The translations under genes were made by a program, and so were the position numbers. From Candidatus Nanoanaerosalina archaeon (lineage in GTDB: Archaea > Nanohalarchaeota > Nanosalinia > Nanosalinales > Nanoanaerosalinaceae), in the NCBI GenBank assembly GCA_022729275.1, contig JALDAH010000009.1, forward strand, positions 1-24,355: a stretch of 24,355 nucleotides of DNA, given 5' to 3'. The notes below the pieces were generated by a model that ran no database searches, was not told the origin of the DNA, and worked only from the letters and a program-made list of their open reading frames with translations. Below, one piece after another: positions 15,829-22,885 of the stretch (position 1 is its first letter; the number at the start of each line of letters is the position of its first letter).

Positions 15829-15873
15829 TATATACTAATGAAAAACACATTCTCAGGTATATCAATTAATTAA

Positions 15874-15887
15874 TTTTTTTCTTTTTG
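15874..15887 (+). terminator. T-tract terminator after tRNA-Ser
   Basis: TTTTTTTCTTTTTG about 45 bases after the tRNA is a typical archaeal oligo-T termination signal with no hairpin needed. It also lies beyond the stop of the minus-strand gene at 15925. Confidence 0.5.
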
Positions 15888-15924
15888 TTACAGATCTAAA
15901 GAGTATCAATACTATATCAAAAAA

Positions 15925-16599
15925 TTAAGTCGGCAAAATATAAGATGTGTAATTTCCAATAAACCTCATTACCTGAAAAACCTTTTCAGAAATCCAGATA
16001 CTTCCTGTACCAAAACGATTTAAGTAAATCTGTGACGATGTGAACACAATAATTAAAACCCATGCAGTCATTATCAAATACATATAATCCGGGATTTTTC
16101 CATTTGAGAAATAAAATTTATATAAAATAAATATCAAAGGAGGAAACACCACCAATAAAACTAGAAACAACTCAATTCCTATATTGAGTACTTTCATCCG
16201 TCTTGATTCTCGCCATTCATCCTTAAATTCATTTTTTAAAACCTCTTCAAGCCCACCTTCTTTTTCAACAGGCTCAAAAACACCTTCCTCTAATCCTTCC
16301 AATATAATTTTTAAATTAAAAAAACTACTTTCAACTTCTCCTTTAAACCTATAATAACCGTTCTCCTCAAAAACACTATCAAGTGAAAGAAAATCTATAC
16401 TCTGATATTCTCTTTCCTTTATTCCTTGTTCATCTTCCTCCAAGTAATAACATCTTAGCTCATACTTATCTATATCATCAATTTCACTATACTCACAAAC
16501 TGTAAAGTAATCTCTTGAAGCAGGTTGGTAGGCCGCTGTTAGACCAGTAAGGAATATTATAAATAACAGAAAAAGAAAAAATATTTTAATACATCTCAT
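15925..16599 (-). CDS. Exported two-TM membrane protein, unknown
   Basis: A 224-residue protein not recognised as a known family. The N-terminus is a signal peptide or anchor (residues about 5-23, IKIFFLFLLFIIFLTGLTA). A charged exported segment of about 110 residues follows, with two Cys (C35, C50) that could form a disulphide. Two transmembrane helices come next (about 137-162 and 172-192), with a short C-terminal segment. The segment GYYRFKGEVESSFFNLKIIL looks beta-stranded. The gene is divergent from the CPBP-like gene at 16809. DNA here is visibly more AT-rich than in the ribosomal cluster. A minus-strand TATA-like ATAAAATAC lies about 30 bases upstream (16626-16635). Confidence 0.7.
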   Translation of the reverse strand: MRCIKIFFLFLLFIIFLTGLTAAYQPASRDYFTVCEYSEIDDIDKYELRCYYLEEDEQGIKEREYQSIDFLSLDSVFEENGYYRFKGEVESSFFNLKIILEGLEEGVFEPVEKEGGLEEVLKNEFKDEWRESRRMKVLNIGIELFLVLLVVFPPLIFILYKFYFSNGKIPDYMYLIMTAWVLIIVFTSSQIYLNRFGTGSIWISEKVFQVMRFIGNYTSYILPT

Positions 16600-16666
16600 A
16601 ATAAGTAGTTATAAAATTTTATTAAAGTATTTTATGAAATATAATAATATATTATTTCGCCTGTAC

Positions 16667-16715
16667 TTGTTTACATTTAATATCTAAGATTGTTTCAGGC
16701 GTTCTCCTTTCTGTT
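16667..16715 (+). repeat. Intergenic repeated element, copy A
   Basis: The core TGTTTACATTTAATATCTAA is followed by an 8-base variable spacer and CAGGCGTTCT. Copy B at 19169-19218 has the same arrangement with one mismatch in the conserved parts. The element ends about 100 bases before ATG 16809 and about 50 bases before its TATA-like sequence. Probably an upstream regulatory site or a small dispersed element. Confidence 0.7.
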
Positions 16716-16808
16716 AACCTGTTAGGTCATAATTATTTTTAGGAGAATACATGTATTTTTATAATAAATATATACTATACAAAAAATAAACGATAATAAG
16801 AAATTACT

Positions 16809-17564
16809 ATGTTTTCATCATTAGTTATACAGATAATCGTAGTTTTTTTGGTTATAATAGTAGCTCTAATTTTATTTAAGCCGGAAAAACGTCCACATTA
16901 TGCTTTTTTGTTTCTAGGAGTTTATTTAGTTGCTCGAATAGTTAATATGTTTCCTTTGTTTTTAGATTTTCATATAGGGTTAAAATTTAACTGGATAGGT
17001 CATCTTTTGATAATAGCATGGGTTTTAATTTTTATTCGACTAGGTCCCTTAAAACCAAAAGATATTGGACTAACATTAGAACATCGTACAGGCACTATAA
17101 TTCCTGCTGTCAAGGCAACATTAGGAATTATCATTTTCAAAGGTATTTTAGCAGCTTTAGTGAATGGAGGACCAGCTACCGGTGGGCCACCGTTTGATTC
17201 AGTAGCTGCAGAGACATTAATATTTCAGATTACCATGCCTCCATTGGCACAAGAACTACTGTTTTCAGGACTTCTACTTTCTTTGATAATAATTGCTTTA
17301 GGAGGTAGAAAGACCGATCAAGAGTTTGAATGGAACCAACTAATTGTTCTAGCAATAATAGTTACTGCATTTAGCCATGCTATAAGATTTGGACTTGTGT
17401 ATAATACTAGTTTACAGTTCAGAATCATGAGTTCTCTAATTCCTTTTATAGGTAAGACAATGTATTCCTGGTTGAGATTATATACAGGGAGTTTGGTTTT
17501 CCCGGTTCTAGCATTTAGTACGAGTAATTTTGTAGTATGGTTGGTACCTTACTTGTTAGGTTGA
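16809..17564 (+). CDS. CPBP-family (Abi/CAAX-protease-like) membrane protein, catalytically degenerate
   Basis: A 251-residue protein with about seven hydrophobic helices. PPLAQELLFSG (residues about 144-154) aligns with the CPBP motif PxAEExxFRG, and YTGSLVFPVLAFSTSNF (about 225-241) with the C-terminal motif GSLxPxILAHxxNN. Active CPBP proteases (Rce1-like) use Glu-Glu-x3-Arg and His residues in motifs 2 and 3. Here the first Glu is Gln148, the Arg is Ser153, and the motif 3 His is Phe236; only Glu149, His190 and Asn240 remain. The fold is likely right but protease activity unlikely. TATA-like TATAATAAATATATA at 16760-16774 precedes the gene, and no ribosome-binding site is visible. An AT-rich hairpin follows the stop. 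Confidence 0.75.
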   Translation: MFSSLVIQIIVVFLVIIVALILFKPEKRPHYAFLFLGVYLVARIVNMFPLFLDFHIGLKFNWIGHLLIIAWVLIFIRLGPLKPKDIGLTLEHRTGTIIPAVKATLGIIIFKGILAALVNGGPATGGPPFDSVAAETLIFQITMPPLAQELLFSGLLLSLIIIALGGRKTDQEFEWNQLIVLAIIVTAFSHAIRFGLVYNTSLQFRIMSSLIPFIGKTMYSWLRLYTGSLVFPVLAFSTSNFVVWLVPYLLG

Positions 17565-17570
17565 TTCAAA

Positions 17571-17591
17571 AATTAGAAAAAAATTCTAATT
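17571..17591 (+). terminator. Perfect 8-bp hairpin after the CPBP-like gene
   Basis: AATTAGAA (17571-17578), five A, then TTCTAATT (17584-17591), starting six bases after the stop. AT-rich and without a T-run on the + strand, so a weak terminator or a 3' processing/stability structure. Confidence 0.4.
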
Positions 17592-17701
17592 AGGTTGAAA
17601 ATGTCTAAAAGGTTTAAACCAGTTTGTGTAAAACTTTTTTCATGGTATTTGATAGATTTAAGACTCATACAGGTATAAAAAATCCTGGCGTTCTTCATAA
17701 A

Positions 17702-17712
17702 AACATTTAAAT
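17702..17712 (+). promoter_or_regulatory. TATA-like element of the lipoprotein gene
   Basis: AACATTTAAATC (17702-17713) fits a TATA box; a start point about 26 bases later (near 17733) leaves a short leader containing AGGT before ATG 17744. A GGCGTTCT octamer, shared with the two copies of the repeated element, lies just upstream at 17687-17694. Confidence 0.45.
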
Positions 17713-17743
17713 CACAAAGACCTTTTATTTGAGTATAGGTAAA

Positions 17744-19018
17744 ATGATGGATAATTTTATGAAACTGGTTTTGGTTGTCGTACTCTTACCTGTATTAGTT
17801 TTGGTTACTGGTTGTATAGGAAACGTTTCTGAACCCGATATTTCTCCGGAAGATTTAGACGTTAGTTATGAAGTGACGGAAGAAATTACATCAGAAGATA
17901 AACTCATGGTTGATGTAGAGGTAAGAATTGAAGGACCTGAAGAATACTATAATATTGATGTTTTTGACCCTGAAGACGAAAGAGTAGGAACCGCTACCAT
18001 ATCATCAGATGAAATGAGTCCTGACGGTACAACTGTGAATCCAAGAATGAATGAACCTGTCTCAGGAGAATACACTTTATTTATTGAGGCAGGGAAGACC
18101 GAAGAGATTGAAGTATTTAAAGAAACGTTTTCCTACAGCCCTGAAAAAGATGTTCAGGATAAAGATGATGAAGAGAAAGAGATAGATTTTGAAGATGGTT
18201 CTAAAGGCATTTTTTACGAAGTACATGGAGGAGAAAACGAAGTATACCTTTTTGGCTCCTTGCATTTCGGTACAGAGGACATGTATCCATTTCACGGAAA
18301 GGTGAACCACACACTGCATGATTCAGACGTTCTCGGACTAGAATTGGATTTAACAGAAGTTTCTGAGTTTGAGATGATGGAGGAGGTTATGCTGGAAGAA
18401 AGAAATCAAGTCACGGATATTATATCACAGGAAACATTCAACAAGACGGTCGAGATTATCGACGACCCATTACTGGACCGTACAACACTGAAGCATTTCA
18501 AGCCCTGGTACCTCGCTAGCCTGGTCCAAATATACATTATAGAGAGAGCAGGTTACAGTCCAGAGCTCGGAGTCGAAATAAAGCTAATGGAAAAGGTCAG
18601 TGACGAGGACATTGAAATAGTAGGTATCGAAGACATGGAAGATCAGATGCAACCTTTCTACGAACTTTCGGACGAATCTCAGGAGATTTATCTTGAACAC
18701 ACCATTGAGACAGTCGATGAGAATAAGGAAGTTTTGGATCAGATGGCTTCGGACTGGAAAGAAGGAAATATTGAAGGTATAGCCAGATACAGAAATATTA
18801 CACAAAATGTAAGTACCAATGGATCACTGGATGGTTTCGAAGAGGCCATACTCGATGAAAGGAATGAGCAGATGGCAGCCGAGATAGAGGGATTCCTCGA
18901 TTCCGAGGAAGAAAAAACATATTTCATATCTGTAGGATCACTTCATCTAGTTGGCGAAGGAAGCATACCTGAAAACCTAGAGGACAAAGGTTACCAGGTA
19001 GAAAACATGTACGAATGA
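17744..19018 (+). CDS. Lipoprotein of the TraB/GumN (TIKI-like metalloprotease) family
   Basis: A 424-residue exported protein. The N-terminus is a lipoprotein signal peptide (MKLVLVVVLLPVLVLVTGC, Cys24 for lipidation). Residues about 25-150 are an acidic beta-rich segment, and about 155-424 the TraB/GumN domain. Both GxxH motifs of the family are present: GSLH at 171-174 (YLFGSLHFG) and GSLH at 398-401 (SVGSLHLVGE). The Glu in LGLELDLTE and the segment with DERNEQMAAEI (conserved Arg-Asn) are also there. In TIKI proteases these are the metal ligands and active site, so enzymatic activity is plausible; substrate unknown. The longer TTG start at 17729 falls upstream of the predicted transcription start, so ATG 17744 or 17747 is preferred. 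The end of a GxxH-type C-terminal strand (GYQVENMYE) shows the domain is complete. Confidence 0.82.
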   Translation: MMDNFMKLVLVVVLLPVLVLVTGCIGNVSEPDISPEDLDVSYEVTEEITSEDKLMVDVEVRIEGPEEYYNIDVFDPEDERVGTATISSDEMSPDGTTVNPRMNEPVSGEYTLFIEAGKTEEIEVFKETFSYSPEKDVQDKDDEEKEIDFEDGSKGIFYEVHGGENEVYLFGSLHFGTEDMYPFHGKVNHTLHDSDVLGLELDLTEVSEFEMMEEVMLEERNQVTDIISQETFNKTVEIIDDPLLDRTTLKHFKPWYLASLVQIYIIERAGYSPELGVEIKLMEKVSDEDIEIVGIEDMEDQMQPFYELSDESQEIYLEHTIETVDENKEVLDQMASDWKEGNIEGIARYRNITQNVSTNGSLDGFEEAILDERNEQMAAEIEGFLDSEEEKTYFISVGSLHLVGEGSIPENLEDKGYQVENMYE

Positions 19019-19307
19019 AGTAAATTATTCGCTCTATAGAAGTTCCGTTAATAACATTACTTTTCTGGACCCCACATGACTTTATCTTCAATCCGGGGGA
19101 TTTTAAATTCTGTTAGAATCATCGATGAAGTACAATTTTTTTAATTCCTCAGTTTTAAAGACCACATTTTGTTTACATTAAATATCTAATCTTTCACCAG
19201 GCGTTCTACTTTATTGTTCCAATATTTTTGTTCCTGATCAAAAATCATTAAATTCAACCACAACCTTTAAATCTTTTATTATATATTAATAGTAACAGGT
19301 TTAATCT
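19019..19307. other. 289-base intergenic region with hairpin, T-tract and repeated element
   Basis: No convincing gene. ATTCT-GTT-AGAAT forms a small hairpin near 19110-19122, followed by the palindrome TCATCGATGA and a T7 run near 19135-19141, together a likely terminator for the lipoprotein gene. Copy B of the repeated element follows at 19169-19218. CTTTAAATC at 19265-19273 and TTATATATTA near 19278-19287 are TATA-like candidates for the gene at 19308. Confidence 0.5.
19169..19218 (+). repeat. Intergenic repeated element, copy B
   Basis: TGTTTACATTAAATATCTAA, an 8-base spacer, then CAGGCGTTCT, followed by a pyrimidine-rich stretch ending TTGTT. Same order, spacing and orientation as copy A (16667-16715). 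It ends about 100 bases before ATG 19308, nearly the same distance as copy A from ATG 16809. Sequences outside the element differ. Confidence 0.7.
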
Positions 19308-20147
19308 ATGTCCGATAAAGAAGTAGAAAGGTACCTAGAAAGAATACTTGATGAGTCCTTTAGAGTGAAGAAAAATTACGAACAGATTAAAAAATCCCTG
19401 AAAAATTCTTCTAATAACGTTGAAATGATGGATAGTACTTTAAGAAAGTTAATTAAACTTGATGAAAACCTGAAAGATATAAATCAGAATATATTTACAA
19501 CAAGACTTGAGATGGAAGGTTTTGATAATGTGGATTCTCTTGAATACAATTACAGATTCGAGATAAATGATAGAAAAGTCAATTTGGTAGATGAAAGAGG
19601 TAAATACATTATAGATGTTTACAATAAATGTACTGAATTGGATATTAATGAACTAGATAAACTTAATGTAATAGGCGAATATCATCCTGATCCATTTGAT
19701 CCTGAAATTATCAATAAGGTATATGAAATCTATGATGAATCATCTAAAAGTTATTTTGAACTGATAGATTATAGTGATGTTCGTGATCCTGAAGAAGTGT
19801 TGGGCATACCGCGTTTACAGGATTTAGAATCAAGAGGGATAATAGAGACAGCCAAAAATAGAGATTTCAGAAATAAAGAAGATGCTCGATTTGGTAGTCG
19901 AATAATCGAGACATATTGCGGTGAAGAAAAAACAGTAGAAAATCCTAGACATCTTGACAATGACTTTGAAATCTATGCTAAATCGATTCTTGATGAGGAA
20001 GAATTCACACGTCACAGAATTCAAGGTGAGATGGTTGAACAGATGGATGAAATTATGAAAATAGCGAAGATGCCTTACCACGAAAGAATGAACTATGAAC
20101 CTGGAGAAAATAAAAAAGGACTTTGGGGTAGAATATTTGAAAGATAA
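19308..20147 (+). CDS. Soluble protein with N-terminal coiled coil, unknown
   Basis: A 279-residue protein with no signal peptide or membrane segment. Residues about 1-75 are helical with heptad-like spacing (ERILDESFRVKKNYEQIKKS, STLRKLIKLDENLKDINQNI). The rest is highly charged mixed alpha/beta with no motif I recognise; RLQDLESRGIIE (about residue 168) looks like a helix-turn-helix-type helix, but a DNA-binding role is not supported. The end is basic (KKGLWGRIFER). The frame and acidic composition fit the neighbouring genes. It stands alone between the lipoprotein genes and has the repeated element upstream. Confidence 0.7.
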   Translation: MSDKEVERYLERILDESFRVKKNYEQIKKSLKNSSNNVEMMDSTLRKLIKLDENLKDINQNIFTTRLEMEGFDNVDSLEYNYRFEINDRKVNLVDERGKYIIDVYNKCTELDINELDKLNVIGEYHPDPFDPEIINKVYEIYDESSKSYFELIDYSDVRDPEEVLGIPRLQDLESRGIIETAKNRDFRNKEDARFGSRIIETYCGEEKTVENPRHLDNDFEIYAKSILDEEEFTRHRIQGEMVEQMDEIMKIAKMPYHERMNYEPGENKKGLWGRIFER

Positions 20148-20322
20148 GATGATAAGAATCTTTCAGAACCATTTTTTCAGATTTTTTTCAATTAACGAAG
20201 CTATATTAGTAAGTTCTCTCTAGACCTTGACTTATCGTTTTTATGGTAACAAGAATATCAATATCTCTCTAAACAATAAAAAAATCATATAAAATAAAAA
20301 TTAGCTGTGACATTTTACAAAA

Positions 20323-20355
20323 AATTTATAATTACTAAAAATAATTTATTATTAT
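20323..20355 (+). promoter_or_regulatory. TATA box of a leaderless lipoprotein gene
   Basis: AATTTATAATT at 20323-20333 is centred about 28 bases before ATG 20356 with no ribosome-binding site between, so transcription would start at the ATG. The rest of the 208-base gap (20148-20355) is AT-rich and shows no gene; a T-run TTTTTTTC at about 20181 may end the previous transcript. Confidence 0.5.
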
Positions 20356-20808
20356 ATGGTAATTAAAAAACTGTTAGAGGATGACGGAATTATATACAAA
20401 ACAATCAGATATACAGCAGGAGCATTTATAGGAGCTGGTTTGACTGTTTCTATACTAACAGGATGTACCTCAGAAACGGATGAAATTCAGTACTTAAACT
20501 CTGAGAAAGAGTTAGAGTACGCTCAAAAAATTGAATCCGAAGATATCAAAAAATCTTTTGGAGCAATAAATACACTACTTGAATACGGTGTGGTTGAAAA
20601 CCCTTCTGACGAGGAAGCAAAAAACATGGTAAAAGAATACCTTTCTAACCTTGAAGAAGAAATAAATATGGAATTTAACAGGGTTATAAGCAGAGGATTT
20701 AGCGAATTTAAAAAATTCAGAGGACCTGAAGAAGCCGTAAACTACATGTCATTTAACAAAGTCTACGACGAAATTCATCAATACACTCTCGACCACTATA
20801 AACCTTGA
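20356..20808 (+). CDS. Small lipoprotein, unknown
   Basis: A 150-residue protein. After a long polar N-region (residues 1-19), a hydrophobic segment GAFIGAGLTVSI leads to the lipobox LTGC with Cys37, so it is probably exported and lipid-anchored. The mature part is acidic and mainly helical (KELEYAQKIESEDIKKSFGA, EEAKNMVKEYLSNLEEEINM). No family recognised. It converges on a minus-strand gene; AAAAC-N8-GTTTT at 20821-20838 is a possible weak bidirectional terminator. Confidence 0.68.
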   Translation: MVIKKLLEDDGIIYKTIRYTAGAFIGAGLTVSILTGCTSETDEIQYLNSEKELEYAQKIESEDIKKSFGAINTLLEYGVVENPSDEEAKNMVKEYLSNLEEEINMEFNRVISRGFSEFKKFRGPEEAVNYMSFNKVYDEIHQYTLDHYKP

Positions 20809-20846
20809 AATGTAAAAATTAAAACAGAACTACAGTTTTGACTATC

Positions 20847-21110
20847 TCAACAAAGCTCCAGTAAACTGTCAAGAAACTCTCTTCCATTCTTTGAATCAAG
20901 TACTGATTTCCCCTTCTCGTTTAAAAGAAATATTATCTCCGCTTCCAGACCTCTTTCTTCACATTTGTTCTCATTGAATAACTTGTTGATCTCAAATGCG
21001 ATGTCCTCAGCTTCGAATCTGTCGGTAACAATTCCTGGATACTTTTCTACGAGCAGATCAAAAATTTCTTCCTCTTTCTCCTCCATTTTTAACTCAAAAA
21101 TTTTTTTCAT
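20847..21110 (-). CDS. Small acidic helical protein overlapping rnhA, unknown
   Basis: An 87-residue protein, mostly predicted helix, ending DSLLELC. Its first ATG (21110) lies 17 bases inside the end of rnhA; another ATG in frame at 21086 (start MEEKEEEIFDLLVEKYPG) would leave a gap of seven bases to the rnhA stop. Neither has a clear ribosome-binding site, so the start is open. The arrangement indicates co-transcription with and coupling to rnhA. No known family seen. Confidence 0.6.
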   Translation of the reverse strand: MKKIFELKMEEKEEEIFDLLVEKYPGIVTDRFEAEDIAFEINKLFNENKCEERGLEAEIIFLLNEKGKSVLDSKNGREFLDSLLELC

Positions 21111-21519
21111 CTAGTTTCTCGTTGCAGAGTTCGTCAGCTCTAGAAACATAACTGTTCTCTCTGGGAACATGTTCAAACCAAACTTTTTCGAACTGTCTTG
21201 TCCTCTTTTTGGCCAATCCATGAAGCTTCCTTATCCTTGGATTCTTTACACTCCAGAAACCTTTCATCTGTTGCACCAATAGCTTACTGTCAGAGAATAC
21301 CTTTACTCTACCATCATGAAAATCCTTTGCTTTTTCAAGCGCATTTATAACGGCTCTGTATTCAGCTCTGTTGTTTGTGGTTTTACCTATATATCCGCTT
21401 TCTTCATGTACAACCTCTCCGTTTTCAAATATTAAAATAAATCCATATGCTGAATGTCCTGGATTTCCTCTTGAAGCACCATCTGTATAGATCAAAAGTT
21501 TCTCATTTCCGTAAATCAT
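21094..21519 (-). CDS. rnhA: Ribonuclease HI
   Basis: Degrades the RNA strand of RNA-DNA hybrids. The four catalytic acidic residues are all visible: D13 (YTDGASRGNPG), E53 (NNRAEYRAV), D77 (VFSDSKLLVQQM) and D129 (SRADELCN). The 141-residue length and the absence of an N-terminal hybrid-binding domain fit the compact archaeal/bacterial type I enzyme. The helix FWSVKNPRIRKLH corresponds to the substrate-contact region. Minus-strand ATTTATAATT at 21564-21573 is a TATA candidate, giving a leader of about 20 bases. The gene at 20847 follows with overlap. Confidence 0.95.
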   Translation of the reverse strand: MIYGNEKLLIYTDGASRGNPGHSAYGFILIFENGEVVHEESGYIGKTTNNRAEYRAVINALEKAKDFHDGRVKVFSDSKLLVQQMKGFWSVKNPRIRKLHGLAKKRTRQFEKVWFEHVPRENSYVSRADELCNEKLDEKNF

Positions 21520-21880
21520 AACACTACACTTTCTCTTATTTTAGGGCAAACCATTTCAATCTGAATTATAAATAATTTTTTCAATAATTTAAAGAAATCC
21601 TTTTCCACAACATAAAAAAAACGGGAAATCCCATAAAAATCGATATAAGTTACAAGATAAATTATGATTTAAGATTTGAGATATCTAAGTGATTATTATT
21701 AGTTTAAAAGGATTAAAAAAGGTTCCATACCCTGTGTTAACTTGTCAATATATGATTAAGAAAACTATGGTTTCTAAGAATTCTCAATAACACAGAAAAT
21801 TATTTTTTTACAATTTTTTAAAACAGAACTATCCAAAAATTTAAACTGTTCTACCGTCAAATAAATTTCAGGAGATAGAT
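21520..21880. other. 361-base region between divergent genes without protein gene
   Basis: No protein-coding signal seen. It holds the rnhA promoter (minus, 21564-21573); a GGGA-AA-TCCC inverted repeat at 21623-21632; a TATA-like AGTTTAAAAG at 21701-21710 before a candidate small RNA (21731-21812); and a TATA-like ATTTAAAC at about 21838-21845 for the gene at 21881. Confidence 0.6.
21731..21812 (+). ncRNA. Candidate small structured RNA
   Basis: CTGTGTTA (21732-21739) pairs perfectly with TAACACAG (21788-21795), closing a 48-base interior that holds a second stem, AGAAAAC/GTTTCT (about 21760-21775, one bulge). AGTTTAAAAG at 21701-21710 is a TATA-like sequence placed to start transcription at about 21731. 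T7 at 21803-21809 and T6 at 21814-21819 could terminate it. No box D or clear H/ACA end was found, so the class is unknown. The parts are visible; that they form one RNA gene is inferred. Confidence 0.35.
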
Positions 21881-22306
21881 TTGCGACAAAAAAACCTCAA
21901 AGATAAGAAAGTTATACTCAACCGTATCCTTTATTTCATTCTTATACTGATGATAATAATTTTTCTAGAGGATGTTTTCGATATACTTGGAATAGAGATG
22001 GGATATATGGGGATAACTATTTTGAGAATCATTATTCTGCTGGCGTTTTTATTTTATCTGTTGTACAAGATAAAGGTAAAGCTCTCATCTGGAAAAAATA
22101 TTTTGGTGAGCTACTATGGAGAATCCAATGGTTTCAATGGAAAAATAAATGACATTTATGAAGAAGATGAACCGGTTGACATGGATGGAAATTATGGAGA
22201 ACATAATCCTAAAATGAGAAGCCTTGATAGAAAGTTTGCTAGTGGAGAAATATCGGAGGAAGAGTATATTGAAAGAGTTAGGAAGATTAAGGAAAAGAAC
22301 AGATGA
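21881..22306 (+). CDS. Two-TM protein with C-terminal SHOCT-like domain
   Basis: A 141-residue protein. Two transmembrane helices lie at residues about 10-32 (VILNRILYFILILMIIIFLE) and about 41-63. A cytosolic part follows and ends in MRSLDRKFASGEISEEEYIERV..., close to the SHOCT domain pattern (leucine-rich helix, xGxISEEEYxxxK). SHOCT domains are short oligomerisation or binding modules on many membrane proteins. The start is TTG at 21881, supported by GGAGAT at 21871-21876 four bases upstream and a likely transcription start near 21868. Function unknown. Confidence 0.72.
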   Translation: MRQKNLKDKKVILNRILYFILILMIIIFLEDVFDILGIEMGYMGITILRIIILLAFLFYLLYKIKVKLSSGKNILVSYYGESNGFNGKINDIYEEDEPVDMDGNYGEHNPKMRSLDRKFASGEISEEEYIERVRKIKEKNR

Positions 22307-22363
22307 AAGTTTTTAGGAAATTTTTCGTAAAACTGTTTAATAAAAGAACATAAATTATTTTTT

Positions 22364-22885
22364 ATGGAAGAAAAATTTCTTGAAAGGATTATAGAGATTG
22401 CGGAAGAGAAGTATCCAAGGACATTTGTGAGAAAGAAAGTCGAAAAACTTCTTGAAAAAGTGGATTATCTAATTGATTACTACCCTGAAGCTGATAAAAA
22501 CTGCGTTAAAGCCGCTGCCTGGTTACAGTTCATCATTCATCCAAGATTCGGTTATAAAGGAGACAGACACCATGTTGCAGCTGCAAGAAAATCATCATCT
22601 ATATTGAGAGAGATGGGGGTCAAAGGGAAGGACATAACAAAGATTTCTGACGCTATAAGAGCTCATAGAGCTAAAGGAGTACCATACCCAGAAAGAATAG
22701 AGGCGAAAATACTTTTCTCAGCTAATTATATGGCTGGAACAGAGATAAAAACTCTTTTTGGAAAAGTGGTTGAGGACATGGAAGAAGGATGGATTAAGAA
22801 GAAGTTTATCTTACCTGAAGCCGGAGGGAGGTATGAAAGAGACAAGATCGAAAGGTTGAAAGAGAAATATGAAAAAGGTGAATGA
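22364..22885 (+). CDS. HD-domain-like protein with altered metal-binding residues
   Basis: A 173-residue soluble protein. It follows the HD phosphohydrolase layout: KAAAWLQFII where the family has AALLHDI; DRHHVAAARKSSSIL (H69, H70); AIRAHRAKG (H101); and EAKILFSANYM where the family has AKILxDAD. The HD dyad is Gln55-Phe56 and the later Asp is Asn121, so the standard metal site is lost although the later His residues are kept. Likely a non-catalytic or changed-function HD protein. TGTTTAATAAA at 22334-22344 is a TATA candidate about 25 bases before the ATG, so probably leaderless. Its stop abuts the stop of the convergent gene. Confidence 0.72.
   Translation: MEEKFLERIIEIAEEKYPRTFVRKKVEKLLEKVDYLIDYYPEADKNCVKAAAWLQFIIHPRFGYKGDRHHVAAARKSSSILREMGVKGKDITKISDAIRAHRAKGVPYPERIEAKILFSANYMAGTEIKTLFGKVVEDMEEGWIKKKFILPEAGGRYERDKIERLKEKYEKGE

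Noticed and set aside
15582..15869. Open frames on both strands across the tRNA-Ser, the minus one reading AGFEPARAISPP
   Set aside because: They are translations of the tRNA and its complement, a well-known artefact of tRNA-Ser genes; the tRNA structure is complete.
20806..21833. Short shared strings (TTGAAATGTAAAAA at 13456 and 20806; TTAAAACAGAACTA near 20819 and 21820)
   Set aside because: About 14 bases, AT-rich, no common structure or position; likely chance.
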